Of a stretch of 64,000 nt of DNA, positions 20,289-29,208 are shown piece after piece. The DNA lies in contig NZ_LLZC01000007.1 in NCBI RefSeq assembly GCF_001461825.1, forward strand, positions 1 to 64,000, written 5' to 3'. The notes under the pieces were generated by a model. That model was not told the origin of the DNA. It saw only the letters and a program-made list of their open reading frames with translations, and ran no database searches. The number at the start of each line of letters is the position of its first letter. Within the stretch, counting starts at the first letter, position 1. The translations under genes were made by a program, and so were the position numbers. This DNA is from Bacillus velezensis. Its GTDB lineage: Bacteria > Bacillota > Bacilli > Bacillales > Bacillaceae.

Positions 20289-20475
20289 ATTTACATATAA
20301 ATGGTTTATTCGAGCCATTTATAACACACTGTTGACGTATATAAGAAAAAAACAGACCTCCCTTGAGCCTCAGAACCTGAAGGAATAGGTCTATCATGAA
20401 TATCAGATGAGCAAGCCCTTTGATGGGCATCTTTTATTACAGAGCCGGGGCGATAACAACACCCCGGTCTTTTTA
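20289..20475 (+). ncRNA. candidate structured small RNA (about 187 nt)
   Basis: Between a good promoter and a strong terminator there is no coding frame with a ribosome site, but several hairpins in series: AATGG/CCATT (20300-20320), GACCT/AGGTC (about 20354-20391), GATG..GCCC/GGGCATC (about 20405-20431) and the terminator CCGGGG/CCCCGG followed by TCTTTTTATT (20445-20475). It lies at the edge of the prophage debris. It could be an independent small RNA, a type I antitoxin, or the leader of a lost gene. The rest of the gap (20476-20901) shows nothing I can support. Confidence 0.4.
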
Positions 20476-20901
20476 TTAAGGGTAAAACACTGAAACCCGT
20501 CTGTATTTTACAGTTTGTCACGCTTTTCGAGTTGCTCTTTTTTATCAACTCCTTATGCTAATCGCTTAATAAGAATTGCGCCTCACACATACTTCGAGAG
20601 GAAGCCAAGTACAGTAAGATCGAAGGTAAAACGAAATTACTATTCCCCGATACGGCTGCCGCAGACTAGCTGCTATCCAGGTTCAGAATGTTCCTCTCGT
20701 TCGGCTTCATTCCTCAACACCTTTGTCCCGTATCCGGATACGCCATTAATAAGGGTTAGGCGCGTCACCCGTGTTTTGTTGATAGGTTAAGTTTATCGAG
20801 ATTTCAAACATAAATAGTCCCCCTTTTCTCCCCCAATTTGTTCCCTGTTTTGTCGGAAATTTGACGCTTATTTGTCGTGTTTTACACCCAAATAAAATAA
20901 A

Positions 20902-20928
20902 CAAAAAAGAGCAGACCTAAGTCTGCTC
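20902..20928 (-). terminator. terminator of the small membrane protein gene
   Basis: Perfect arms GAGCAGAC and GTCTGCTC with a four-base loop, followed on the minus strand by TTTTTTG. Confidence 0.9.
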
Positions 20929-20939
20929 CCTTCAAAATT

Positions 20940-21098
20940 TTATGATTTGTCATTATCAGATAGCCTTAGAACCGTAATACTCAATAATATTAAGCCTATA
21001 AACGTGCCGTATTTTCCGGTATCTATATCTGTGAGTGGAGCCACAATATATTCAATTAAGAATATAATAATAGCTATTGAGACTAATATACGATTCAT
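20940..21098 (-). CDS. small two-helix membrane protein next to the ArpU fusion
   Basis: A 52-residue frame, MNRILVSIAIIIFLIEYIVA then PLTDIDTGKYGTFIGLILLS, ending LRLSDNDKS. Two membrane helices are separated by a short acidic loop containing GKYG. The ATG at 21098 is preceded by AAGGTGG. It starts 21 bases after the upstream ORF, which also carries a DNGKYG segment, and ends just before a strong terminator, so the two form a transcription unit. An immunity or accessory membrane role is possible but not shown. No family recognised. Confidence 0.6.
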   Translation of the reverse strand: MNRILVSIAIIIFLIEYIVAPLTDIDTGKYGTFIGLILLSITVLRLSDNDKS

Positions 21099-21119
21099 TT
21101 GACATTACCACCTTAATAA

Positions 21120-21374
21120 TTAACCATTTCTCCAAGGTACAACAACAGGGGTACCAATTATCCATTTATAAGAAATTCCGTACTTTCCATTATCGGATAC
21201 TTTTTTTATGGCATACTTACCAGCAAACATTGCCCCTGCAATTGCTCCAGCATATACTGAAATCCCAGGTTCCATATAAATATGGATGTCTTTCGTTTGG
21301 CTGGCTGCTAAGGATTTTTTCTCAATGATCATGCGTTCTTCATCATCCAGGCTGTTTTCTAACGCCCTTTCCAT
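21120..21374 (-). CDS. chimeric ORF: ArpU-like C-half fused to a glycine-rich membrane peptide
   Basis: The 84-residue frame starts MERALENSLDDEERMIIEKK and TKDIHIYMEPGI, which matches the middle of phage ArpU-type transcription regulators (sigma-70 region 4-like). After residue 39 the expected helix-turn-helix tail is missing. Instead there is VYAGAIAGAMFAGKYA, a GxxxG-rich membrane helix, and a polar tail with DNGKYG, two Trp and PVVVPW. Two unrelated halves therefore share one frame, probably through a deletion in the prophage. The tail may be a real secreted or membrane peptide gene using an internal start. Confidence 0.5.
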   Translation of the reverse strand: MERALENSLDDEERMIIEKKSLAASQTKDIHIYMEPGISVYAGAIAGAMFAGKYAIKKVSDNGKYGISYKWIIGTPVVVPWRNG

Positions 21375-21394
21375 CTGCTTAACCTTCAGTTCAT

Positions 21395-21568
21395 TTAATA
21401 TATGAAAGAATCTCTGATTGAAGGAAACGGGCTGATGCCAGCGTCAACCGATTCCTTTTTATTCTCAAGCTGTACTTTTAATGCTCGATAATCTTTGAGT
21501 TCTTTGATCACGATTTTACGGACTGCCTTCAAATCTACTGGATGAAGGAATGAAAGTTGTTCTGTCAC
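21395..21568 (-). pseudogene. N-terminal half of ArpU-like phage regulator, frameshifted
   Basis: A GTG at 21568 behind AAAGGAGGACGG opens a 57-residue frame (MTEQLSFLHPVDLKAVRKIV, then LKDYRALKVQLENKKE) that stops at 21395. The next frame over continues the same protein (FFHILNELKVKQMERALENS) into the ORF ending at 21120. This is an ArpU-family late-transcription regulator split by a one-base frameshift, part of the prophage remnant. Confidence 0.65.
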
Positions 21569-21739
21569 ACCCGTCCTCCTTTCATAATTAGGCAATGTTT
21601 TATTCAATATCAAGTTTATAAAAACCCAAGCGCGTGATTAAATACCTAAAACAAGAACGATAAAATTTACCTAACACGGAATACATAATTTGGAAATAAG
21701 ATGCCACTGTAAATAATTTTCCAAAGGAGCTGTTTGAGA

Positions 21740-22057
21740 ATGTATCCAGTGTATTACCCTTATTTTGTTCCATATTCAGTTAACCAAGAATTTGATTCAT
21801 ATCGAATTCATGATGAATTCGATCAAAGAAAGTATGAAGGTCGCGTAGGCCAAATTGTTAGAGCCCCTGCAGACACTGAATTTTGGAAAGTTGGTACACG
21901 TGTATTTATTCACAGAGTATTCTTTGACTCGCGTGGTAGAGAACATTTATATGTAGTCTATCCAATACAAAACCCTTCAGGACAATGCAGAATAAACGGT
22001 GTACAAATCAGCCAACGAAAGTTTGATGGAGTAGCATCCTATAGTGCAATGGAGTAG
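21740..22057 (+). CDS. hypothetical 105-residue protein, Tyr-rich start
   Basis: Starts MYPVYYPYFVPYSVNQEFDS and contains a compact domain (KYEGRVGQIVRAPADTEFW, then RVFIHRVFFDSRGREHLYVV) that looks beta-rich, like a small barrel. The frame can start at a TTG at 21734 or the ATG at 21740, both behind AAAGGAG; the ATG is preferred. It lies within the prophage-like region but is intact and on the opposite strand from the debris. I do not recognise a family. Confidence 0.6.
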   Translation: MYPVYYPYFVPYSVNQEFDSYRIHDEFDQRKYEGRVGQIVRAPADTEFWKVGTRVFIHRVFFDSRGREHLYVVYPIQNPSGQCRINGVQISQRKFDGVASYSAME

Positions 22058-22201
22058 TTTCTTCTTTCTAGAATAAATTTATTTGACATTTAAACAGAGT
22101 TTGCACATGCTCTGCTGTAATATTATAGCCCCTTTATCTTTTTATTAGTTTCATGCTTCTTAATCTTTTCCAATTACAACATTATTTTCCTAAGCATTTC
22201 T

Positions 22202-22309
22202 TCAATTCTTAAAGGGGCCGTATATTTTATTTTTAATAACTAAAACAAACTCACGGTCGGTTCCAATGCACGCAAAATCTCCAAATACAATGTTCCTGAC
22301 TAATCCCAT
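22202..22309 (-). CDS. very small hypothetical protein (35 aa)
   Basis: MGLVRNIVFGDFACIGTDRE followed by FVLVIKNKIYGPFKN, with ATG at 22309 behind AAGAAGG at suitable distance. Composition looks like a folded beta protein. It lies in prophage debris and may itself be a fragment. Long inverted arms (CCCCTTTA about 22130 and TAAAGGGG about 22209) bracket its 3' end and the gap 22058-22201, where I see no other gene. Confidence 0.35.
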   Translation of the reverse strand: MGLVRNIVFGDFACIGTDREFVLVIKNKIYGPFKN

Positions 22310-22345
22310 TACTATTTCCTTCTTTTGATCTTCTTAAGATTTAAT

Positions 22346-22816
22346 TCACACAAGCCCGCCTTTCAACAGTTCCCGGGCCATATAACGAAAGGGGTGGTAA
22401 ATGTAATTTCCGGTAGCGTAGGTCTGATAAATACCGTTGAAAAATTGTAACGAACTTCAAATGTTTTCAAGCTACCCAGCAACGCTTTCGGTTCATACTT
22501 TGAACGATATTTCCCGATGAGAATCTTTTGGTATCCTTCCAGGTCTTCCACCAGAAGAGTGAAAGGATGCCTGGATGCCCGAATCAATTCATTTTCAGAA
22601 CGGGAGCGGTCTTTTATCGACTGCACCAGCTCGTCCACTCCGTTTTTCCGCAATTGCTGCATTCAAATTTCCTTTGAAATTGATTGCCGCTTTCTTTTTA
22701 CGGAGATAATCAAGAACATGCTGATTTTTTTGCTCCCTCGTATCCACAATTATGACCATGCTGCCCAGAATTTCTTTTAACTCCGTTTCCGATTAGTTAC
22801 AGTGAATAATTGTCAT
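22346..22816 (-). pseudogene. ERCC4-type nuclease, broken into three frames
   Basis: The minus strand from an ATG at 22816 reads MTIIHCN, a stop, then SETELKEILGSMVIIVDTRE and QKNQHVLDYLRKKK, the start of an ERCC4 nuclease domain with the VDTREQ active-site motif. After a deletion the protein resumes in a second frame (SIKDRSRSENELIRASRHPF, LLVEDLEGYQKILIGKYRSK, PKALLGSLKTFEVRYN) and ends in a third (IYHPFRYMARELLKGGLV). Related genes occur in Bacillus phages. The central catalytic part (the second conserved motif with IERK) is missing. Clearly nonfunctional. Confidence 0.7.
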
Positions 22817-23100
22817 GCTTTCTTCCCCTTAAAATACGACATGTCCCCATCATAAATTTCTATGGAAAGCTGGTCCTTTTCCTCGCTCTCAAAGTTTGAA
22901 ACGGATTCTTTTAGCTCCCTCCAGCCGTTCTCCCAAAAGAGAACGAGTAATTTCATCACTTTCATAACTGATTCAAAATCATGATTGAACCAGTCGTCTA
23001 TTTTTCTATTAATATCTTGATCAATGCCCATGTAATAATTAATAATTTTATCTATGGTCTGTTTTACACTATGTTCATGATCCGAGTATTCACCTTTCAA
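22813..23100 (-). CDS. prophage-remnant hypothetical protein
   Basis: A 95-residue frame rich in Asp, Glu and Lys (VKQTIDKIINYYMGIDQDIN, then ESVMKVMKLLVLFWENGWRE). Its stop overlaps the start of the ERCC4 pseudogene (ATGA). The 5' end runs into the integrase fragment without a convincing ribosome site, and the only start is a TTG, so it is probably cut by the same deletion. No family recognised. Confidence 0.4.
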   Translation of the reverse strand: MKGEYSDHEHSVKQTIDKIINYYMGIDQDINRKIDDWFNHDFESVMKVMKLLVLFWENGWRELKESVSNFESEEKDQLSIEIYDGDMSYFKGKKA

Positions 23101-23101
23101 A

Positions 23102-23236
23102 TATCGAATAATACAAGAACGACTGGATCATAAAAGTATTCAAGTTACGTCAAATATTTACTCACACATCAGCAAAAAGATTGACAGAGATTCAATGAAT
23201 AAGTACGAGGACTATATCTCCACACTTATGGAGTAA
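23102..23236 (+). pseudogene. C-terminal tail of a tyrosine recombinase (phage integrase)
   Basis: The plus strand reads YRIIQERLDHKSIQVTSNIY then SHISKKIDRDSMNKYEDYIS and ends TLME. The pattern LDHKSIQVT..IYSH is the end of a phage integrase catalytic domain, where the Tyr is the nucleophile. Everything upstream is gone. Just after the stop comes TTTTTTGTGGGTGTTTTGTG, a sequence type often seen next to integrase genes and attachment sites. It marks one edge of a prophage remnant beside glnA. Confidence 0.7.
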
Positions 23237-23312
23237 TTTTTTATTGATTTTTTGTGGGTGTTTTGTGGGTGATACTTGATTTATATTAAGATATTAAACT
23301 TGTTAAGAAACC

Positions 23313-23347
23313 AAAAAATCCCCTGACACCAATAGTGCCAAGGGATT
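23313..23347 (-). terminator. glnRA operon terminator
   Basis: Arms AATCCCCTGACACC and GTGCCAAGGGATT pair with small mismatches around AATA. On the minus strand a run of six T follows. Confidence 0.85.
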
Positions 23348-23353
23348 GAGAGA

Positions 23354-24688
23354 TTAATACTGAGACATATACTGTTCGCGCTCCCACGGATGAACCTGTG
23401 TGCGGAACATATCCCATTCGATTTCTTTTGCTTCGATGAAGTGTTCGAACAGGTGCTCGCCGAGCGCTGCAACCATGACTTCGTTTGATTTGAATTCGTC
23501 GAGAGCTTCCGCCAGTGTCGCCGGAAGATCTACGATGCCGTTTTCCATGCGCTCTTCTTTGCTCATGACGTAGATGTTACGGTCAATCGGAGCCGGTGCT
23601 TCAAGTTTATTTTTGATTCCGTCAAGGCCTGCTGCAAGCAATACGCTTAACGCCAGGTACGGGTTTGCCGCCGGGTCTACGCTGCGGACTTCAACACGCG
23701 TGCTGATGCCGCGGGAAGCCGGGATACGGATCAGCGGGCTTCTGTTTTGCGCGCTCCATGCCACGTAGCAAGGTGCTTCATAGCCCGGAACAAGGCGTTT
23801 GTAAGAGTTCACCGTCGGGTTTGTGACAGCCGTAAAGCTTGTCGCGTGTTTTACGATACCGGCAATGAAATGTTTTGCTGTTTCACTCAGCTGAAGATCA
23901 GCGTCTTTATCAAAGAATGCGTTAACGCTATCTTTAAAGAGTGATAGGTTGCAGTGCATACCGGAACCGTTTACGCCGAACAGCGGTTTTGGCATGAATG
24001 TCGCATGCAGACCGTGTTTGCGGGCGATCGTTTTGACAACCAGTTTGAAAGTTTGGATGTCGTCACAAGAACGGATGGCACCGGCATATTTAAAATCGAT
24101 TTCGTGCTGACCCGGAGCAACTTCATGGTGAGATGCTTCGATTTCAAAGCCCATTTCTTCAAGCTCAAGCACGATATCGCGGCGGCAGTTTTCTCCCAAG
24201 TCAGTCGGAGCCAGGTCGAAGTATCCGCCTTTATCGTTCAATTCAAGCGTCGGTTCGCCTTTTTCATCTAATTTAAACAGGAAGAATTCAGGCTCAGGTC
24301 CAAGATTGAAATCGCTGAAACCGAGTTCTTTCATTTCTTTCAGAATCCGTTTGAGGTTGTTACGCGGGTCACCTTCGAACGGCGTGCCGTCCGGATTGTA
24401 AATGTCACAGATGAAGCGTGCTACTTTACCTTTTTCAGCCGTCCATGGGAAGATTACAAATGTGTTCAGATCAGGATATAAGTACATATCAGACTCTTCG
24501 ATACGGACAAAACCTTCGATGGAAGAACCATCGAACATGCATTTATTATCAAGTGCTTTTTCAAGCTGGCTCACAGGAATTTCCACGTTTTTAATCGTTC
24601 CGAGAATGTCTGTGAACTGAAGGCGGATATACTTTACGTTTTCCTCATTTACTAATTTTACGATGTCTTCTCTTGTGTACTTTGCCAT
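23354..24688 (-). CDS. glnA: glutamine synthetase (type I-alpha)
   Basis: A 444-residue dodecameric enzyme that makes glutamine from glutamate, ammonia and ATP. Family motifs are visible: FDGSSIEGF (about 53-61), GPEPEFFLF with metal-binding Glu (about 130-138), [13 protein letters not shown] (about 186-198), [13 protein letters not shown] (about 238-250), and the ATP/glutamate region [29 protein letters not shown] (about 296-325). Length is that of the I-alpha form, lacking the adenylylation insertion. The feedback-inhibited enzyme binds GlnR and TnrA and so signals nitrogen status. It is cotranscribed with glnR, 57 bases upstream. Confidence 0.98.
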   Translation of the reverse strand: MAKYTREDIVKLVNEENVKYIRLQFTDILGTIKNVEIPVSQLEKALDNKCMFDGSSIEGFVRIEESDMYLYPDLNTFVIFPWTAEKGKVARFICDIYNPDGTPFEGDPRNNLKRILKEMKELGFSDFNLGPEPEFFLFKLDEKGEPTLELNDKGGYFDLAPTDLGENCRRDIVLELEEMGFEIEASHHEVAPGQHEIDFKYAGAIRSCDDIQTFKLVVKTIARKHGLHATFMPKPLFGVNGSGMHCNLSLFKDSVNAFFDKDADLQLSETAKHFIAGIVKHATSFTAVTNPTVNSYKRLVPGYEAPCYVAWSAQNRSPLIRIPASRGISTRVEVRSVDPAANPYLALSVLLAAGLDGIKNKLEAPAPIDRNIYVMSKEERMENGIVDLPATLAEALDEFKSNEVMVAALGEHLFEHFIEAKEIEWDMFRTQVHPWEREQYMSQY

Positions 24689-24745
24689 TTCGTAAAACTC
24701 CTCCTCTAAAAGGTAAATGTATATAGCAAAACAGTTGCTAACGGA

Positions 24746-25150
24746 TTAATGAAAGAATCGGGACATGTCACCTTGGCGGAAAGTATTTCCCCGCTGGAAA
24801 CGGCCTGCCTGCATCAGTTCGTTTTTCAGAAGCTTTCTGAGTTCGTCATCAGACAGATCGTGCTTCATCGGTTTGGCGGTTTTTTCGGATTTTTCTTCCG
24901 GTTCGGCAGATGCCTTATCCAGAATTTGTTTGATCCCCGCCATATTGACGCCTTGTTCAATCAGATTTTTGATTTCTAACAGTTTATCTACATCATGGAA
25001 TGAAAATAATCGTCTATTTCCTTCGCTTCTCGCTGGAAATATCAATCCATTTTCCTCATAATATCGAATTTGCCGGGCAGAAAGTTCTGTTAACTGCATG
25101 ACAATCCCAATTGGAAATAAAGGCATTGAGCGGCGAATGTTATCACTCAT
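24746..25150 (-). CDS. glnR: nitrogen repressor GlnR (MerR family)
   Basis: A 134-residue MerR-type regulator: winged helix at about residues 12-45 ([20 protein letters not shown]), a dimerisation helix, and a C-terminal tail with autoinhibitory character ([17 protein letters not shown]). Known role: represses glnRA and other nitrogen genes under nitrogen excess when contacted by feedback-inhibited GlnA. The start at 25150 follows AAGGAGG. Autoregulation is supported by two operator matches upstream. Confidence 0.96.
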   Translation of the reverse strand: MSDNIRRSMPLFPIGIVMQLTELSARQIRYYEENGLIFPARSEGNRRLFSFHDVDKLLEIKNLIEQGVNMAGIKQILDKASAEPEEKSEKTAKPMKHDLSDDELRKLLKNELMQAGRFQRGNTFRQGDMSRFFH

Positions 25151-25181
25151 CTCAATTTCCTCCTTTTCTTATCTTAGTCTC

Positions 25182-25232
25182 ATTATAGGTGATGTTATAT
25201 TTTGTGTCAACACAATGTGAGGAATCTTAACA
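25182..25232 (-). promoter_or_regulatory. glnR promoter with two GlnR/TnrA operators
   Basis: On the minus strand TTGACA (25210-25205) and TATAAT (25187-25182) have 17-base spacing. Operator one (25216-25232) reads TGTTA-N7-TCACA, a full match to TGTNAN7TNACA. Operator two (25193-25209) reads TGACA-N7-TAACA, one mismatch, and overlaps the -35 box. This is the known arrangement for glnRA. Confidence 0.9.
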
Positions 25233-25259
25233 TCAAATTCTTTGAAAATTGCAAACGGC

Positions 25260-26525
25260 CTAGATCAGCTCTTTTTCCATTAAAGCATTTACAGCGCTGC
25301 AAATCGCATTTTTCACGTGCGCGTAGGTTAATCCTCCTTGGACATACGCAACATAAGGCGGTCTGATAGGTCCATCTGCTGATAATTCAATGCTTGCTCC
25401 CTGTACGAAAGTGCCCGCTGCCATAATGACATCGTCTTCATATCCCGGCATATAGCTCGGATAAGGCGTCACATGCGCATTAATCGGTGAAGCATATTGT
25501 ATCGCCTGGCAAAAAGCGATCATCTTTTCAGGGTCCTGAAACTCAACTGATTGAATCAGATCCGTTCTCGGCGCATTCCATGCAGGGTTTGACGTAAAGC
25601 CGAGCTTTTCAAGAAAACGGGCGGTAAATACCGCTCCCTTCAAGCTTTGCGCCACTACATGCGGAGCGAGAAAGAAACCTTGATACATTTCCTGCAGTGA
25701 ATAAAGCGAAGCCCCGGCTTCACTTCCGATTCCCGGGGAGGTCATCCGGTAAGAGCAGGCCTCAATCCACTTGGCTTTCCCTACAAGATAGCCGCCCGTT
25801 TTAGCAAGGCCGCCGCCCGGGTTTTTAATCAGGGAGCCGGCCATAAGATCCGCTCCGACGTGGCAGGGTTCCCGCTCTTCTGCAAATTCTCCGTAGCAAT
25901 TGTCCACAAAAACAATGACATCTTCTTTGATTTCCTTTACGAAACGAATCATCTCTTCAATTTCATTTATTCTGAAAGACGGACGATTCGCATATCCTTT
26001 TGAACGCTGGATGCCGATCACTTTTGTATTCGGCCGGATTGCAGCCCGGACCGCTTCAAAGTCCACTCTGCCTTCTGATGTTAAATCGACTGCATTGTAT
26101 CCGATTTGAAATTCCTTAAGCGAGCCTGAATACTCCCCGCCTCTTACTCCGACGATTTCCTCAAGTGTATCGTAAGGCTTGCCTGTAATATAAAGCAATT
26201 CGTCCCCGGGTCTCAGCACACCGAAGAGCGCGATTGAAATCGCATGCGTTCCGGAAATGATTTGCGGCCGCACGAGTCCCGCCTCTCCTCCGAACACATC
26301 AGCATAGATCTTCTCCAGTGTATCTCGTCCGATATCGTCATAACCGTATCCGGTTGAAGGCGTAAAATGCGTATCGCTTACTTTATGTTTTCTGTAGCTT
26401 TGCAGGACTCTCCATTCATTCCGTTCACTGATTTCTTCTATTCTTTTATGAACGGCGGAGATTTCCGCTTCTGTTTCTTCGGCGGTTTTTTGTAAAAGAG
26501 CGCCGTGGGTCAGTGTGTCAAACAT
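25260..26525 (-). CDS. ynbB: PLP-dependent Cys/Met-metabolism-type enzyme YnbB
   Basis: A 421-residue fold-type I PLP enzyme of the group often labelled 'methionine gamma-lyase family' or 'aluminium resistance protein'. The PLP lysine is likely in SLIKNPGGGLAKTGGYLVGK (about residues 229-248); the phosphate-binding region includes ISGTHAISIALFGVLRPGD (about 89-107) and the Asp in VFVDNCYGEFAE. The substrate is not established. It lies 16 bases after hflX, so cotranscription is likely. Length is normal. Confidence 0.88.
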   Translation of the reverse strand: MFDTLTHGALLQKTAEETEAEISAVHKRIEEISERNEWRVLQSYRKHKVSDTHFTPSTGYGYDDIGRDTLEKIYADVFGGEAGLVRPQIISGTHAISIALFGVLRPGDELLYITGKPYDTLEEIVGVRGGEYSGSLKEFQIGYNAVDLTSEGRVDFEAVRAAIRPNTKVIGIQRSKGYANRPSFRINEIEEMIRFVKEIKEDVIVFVDNCYGEFAEEREPCHVGADLMAGSLIKNPGGGLAKTGGYLVGKAKWIEACSYRMTSPGIGSEAGASLYSLQEMYQGFFLAPHVVAQSLKGAVFTARFLEKLGFTSNPAWNAPRTDLIQSVEFQDPEKMIAFCQAIQYASPINAHVTPYPSYMPGYEDDVIMAAGTFVQGASIELSADGPIRPPYVAYVQGGLTYAHVKNAICSAVNALMEKELI

Positions 26526-26541
26526 GTTGTGTATACCTTCC

Positions 26542-27804
26542 TTACATGAATTTCTTCAGTTCTCCGAGTATGCTTTGTTCTTCCTGTACATAACCTGAGA
26601 CTTCGTAGCGTTCATTTTCTTCATTAAAATAAAGGCTGTCGATCATGGTCTCTGATTTGATGCGTGACATCAATTTGCCTTCGGCGGCAGGCATATGAAC
26701 TTCATACGGCGTCATCAGCTCCCGGCGCAAATAAGCTTCGATTTCCGCTTTTAGTTTTGCTTCATCCCCGGCGATTCTGGCGCTGATCATGATGTGGCCT
26801 TCTCCCGCTGTCGGGATGAAGTCAGGAAGTGTCTCATCACGTTTGTTATAAGCGGTCAGCACCGGAATATCATCTGCCTCAAGCTCTTTTAACAGACCGA
26901 GGACAGTCTGTTCATGCCCGGCATAATCTTCATTGGATGAATCAATGACATGAATGATCAAGTCTGCTTCCTTCACTTCCTCAAGTGTTGAGCGGAAAGC
27001 GGCAATCAGCGTCGTCGGCAGATCCTGAATGAAGCCGACCGTATCAGACAAAAGGATGCTGTAGCCGCTTGGGAGCGCCATCTTTCTCGTCATCGGATCA
27101 AGTGTTGCAAACAGCAGATCTTCTTCATAGCTGTCTGAGCTCGTTAATTGATTGAACCATGTTGATTTTCCGGCATTGGTATACCCGACGAGTGCAGCCT
27201 GAAGCACGCCGTTCTTTTTTCGTCTCTCCCGATAACGGCTTCTGTGGCGGATAACCGTTGAAAGCTGCACGTTAATTTCGTGTATGCGGTTTCTAATGTG
27301 GCGCCGGTCTGTTTCAAGCTTTGTCTCACCGGGCCCTCTCGTCCCGATTCCGCCGCCTTGTCTTGAGAGATTGATTCCTTGTCCGCTCAGACGCGGCAGC
27401 GCGTATTGAAGCTGGGCCAATTCGATCTGAAGCTTTCCTTCTCTCGTCTTCGCCCTTTTTGCGAAAATATCCAAAATAAGCTGCGTGCGGTCGATGATCT
27501 TCGCTTCAATTGCAGTGGCGAGTGATTTAAGCTGGCTCGGTGACAGTTCATCATTAAAAATGACCAGATCCGCTTCAAGCTCTTCACACAGCGCCTTCAG
27601 CTCGTCTACTTTCCCCTTGCCTATATATGTAGCAGCATCCGCTCTGTTCCGTTTTTGCGTAATCCGGGTCAGCACCGTTCCGTCAGCCGTTTTTGTCAAT
27701 GAAGCAAGCTCTTCCATGGAATGTTCAAAGTGCTCATCTGTCATGTGCGGAAGCTGGCAGCCGACCAAAATGACCGTTTCTTTTTTTCCTTCCTGTTCGT
27801 TCAA
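26542..27804 (-). CDS. hflX: ribosome-associated GTPase HflX
   Basis: A 420-residue GTPase (B. subtilis YnbA). The N-terminal HflX domain (1-190) is followed by a glycine-rich linker ([15 protein letters not shown]) and a G domain with GYTNAGKST (G1), [10 protein letters not shown] (G3), and NKRDE (G4), then a short C-terminal domain. HflX splits stalled or stress-damaged ribosomes. The frame extends upstream to 27873, but the TTG at 27804 stands eight bases after AAAGGAA and yields the usual 420-residue length, so it is chosen. First gene of a likely hflX-ynbB unit. Confidence 0.93.
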   Translation of the reverse strand: MNEQEGKKETVILVGCQLPHMTDEHFEHSMEELASLTKTADGTVLTRITQKRNRADAATYIGKGKVDELKALCEELEADLVIFNDELSPSQLKSLATAIEAKIIDRTQLILDIFAKRAKTREGKLQIELAQLQYALPRLSGQGINLSRQGGGIGTRGPGETKLETDRRHIRNRIHEINVQLSTVIRHRSRYRERRKKNGVLQAALVGYTNAGKSTWFNQLTSSDSYEEDLLFATLDPMTRKMALPSGYSILLSDTVGFIQDLPTTLIAAFRSTLEEVKEADLIIHVIDSSNEDYAGHEQTVLGLLKELEADDIPVLTAYNKRDETLPDFIPTAGEGHIMISARIAGDEAKLKAEIEAYLRRELMTPYEVHMPAAEGKLMSRIKSETMIDSLYFNEENERYEVSGYVQEEQSILGELKKFM

Positions 27805-27901
27805 ATGGATGTTCCTTTCTGTGTCGTATTGGGCAGTAGTACTATCATACCAAACCCGCAGGGCGTATACCACACATCCGGCGGGTTTTAAAGAGAGAAA
27901 T

Positions 27902-27938
27902 AAAAAAGAGACCCCTCAGACCGGCTGAGAGGTCTTTT
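27902..27938 (-). terminator. spoVK terminator, overlapping its stop codon
   Basis: Arms GACCCCTCAG and CTGAGAGGTC with a short loop. On the minus strand a T-run follows. The upstream arm lies within the last codons of spoVK. Confidence 0.8.
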
Positions 27939-28902
27939 CGTGAGCTGCCGTCTCATCTTTTATAAGTAAATCCTGGCTCTTGATCGTCATTAAATCGTTT
28001 TTTAAGTATTGGTCTCCCATTAAAAGTCTCATGGCCTGAGCGCGGATCGATTTTTCAATCACGTTTCTGACAAAGCGCCCGTTGCTGAATTTAATGGGGC
28101 TTGTCGTGCTTTTCACTGTCATTAAGTAATCTTTTAACTTCCACTCGGCTTCCTGGCTTAATTGATACTCCCGCTCTGCTATCATGCGCTTTGCGATGTC
28201 CATCAGCTGAGTGACAGAGTAATCCGGAAAATCGATGCTGATAGGGAAACGCGATTGCAGGCCGGGATTTAATGACAGGAAATGTGTCATTTCTCTCGAG
28301 TACCCTGCCAGGATCAGAATAAATTCATGCTGTTTGTCTTCCATATGCTTGACAAGCGTATCAATCGCCTCTTTACCGAAATCCTTTTCTCCGCCCCTTG
28401 CAAGTGAGTATGCTTCATCAATGAATAAAATGCCGCCGAGCGATTTTTTAATCAGATCTCTCGTTTTTTGCGCCGTGTGTCCGATGTATTCACCGACCAG
28501 ATCGGCACGTTCCGCTTCGATCAGATGTCCTTTGGAAAGCACGTTCATTTCGAAGAAAAGCTTGCCGATCAGTCTCGCGACGGTGGTTTTCCCGGTGCCG
28601 GGGTTCCCTTTGAACATCATATGAAGAGCTTGTTTTCCGACTTTCAGCCCTTGTTCGGCCCGTTTTTGGTTGACGAATATCCACGCGTAAATTTCTTTAA
28701 TGTTGCGTTTCATTTCTTCCATACCCACTAATGTGTTCATTTCTTTTTCAATTTCTTTCAGAATGCTGTGCTTGGCTTCATTTTTTTGCAGGGCGGCCTG
28801 ATATTCCGCCTCAGCTTCCGCATTTGTCAGCACTTGCTTTTGGCCATTAAGAATGATGTTAATTTGTCCGTTATTTTTATAGGTTACAGCGCGCTCCAAC
28901 AT
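27916..28902 (-). CDS. spoVK: stage V sporulation AAA+ ATPase
   Basis: A 328-residue AAA+ protein of the CbbX/SpoVK group. Walker A is GNPGTGKTT (about residues 102-110), Walker B GILFIDEAYSL (about 160-170), and the pore and sensor region FILILAGYSREM follows. Known to be needed for mature, resistant spores and expressed in the mother cell. The frame can start at a GTG at 28908, but that codon lies in the AGAGAGGTGA ribosome site, so the ATG at 28902 is used. Confidence 0.95.
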   Translation of the reverse strand: MLERAVTYKNNGQINIILNGQKQVLTNAEAEAEYQAALQKNEAKHSILKEIEKEMNTLVGMEEMKRNIKEIYAWIFVNQKRAEQGLKVGKQALHMMFKGNPGTGKTTVARLIGKLFFEMNVLSKGHLIEAERADLVGEYIGHTAQKTRDLIKKSLGGILFIDEAYSLARGGEKDFGKEAIDTLVKHMEDKQHEFILILAGYSREMTHFLSLNPGLQSRFPISIDFPDYSVTQLMDIAKRMIAEREYQLSQEAEWKLKDYLMTVKSTTSPIKFSNGRFVRNVIEKSIRAQAMRLLMGDQYLKNDLMTIKSQDLLIKDETAAHEKTSQPV

Positions 28903-29164
28903 GCTCACCTCTCTGTTCTCTCTTTATCTTACTCATGATGAAGCGGTTCCGTGACATCCGCCTATCATCATGAGACCTGTTTTCCTCTTTATCTGTCACT
29001 TTTTCCGTTCTCTTCGGGAATGATGTTGAATCCTGCGCTTTCCCGAGAAATATTTTTCATTTCTTATTGTATTCAGCAGAAACGGGAGGACAAACCATTT
29101 ATTTTTATTTTCCGGGAAATGTTGGGTATATTTCTCATTTTTTTCATGAATGACAGCCGTACAA

Positions 29165-29190
29165 GCACCTTTTGAATATCATCATATGCT
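29165..29190 (+). promoter_or_regulatory. possible sigma-K promoter of cwlC
   Basis: GCACC (29165-29169) and CATATGCT (29183-29190) are spaced roughly as in sigma-K promoters, 20-25 bases upstream of the cwlC start. cwlC is known to be sigma-K dependent. The rest of the 300-base gap 28909-29208 shows nothing else. Confidence 0.4.
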
Positions 29191-29208
29191 GTAATGAGGT
29201 GATGGAGA

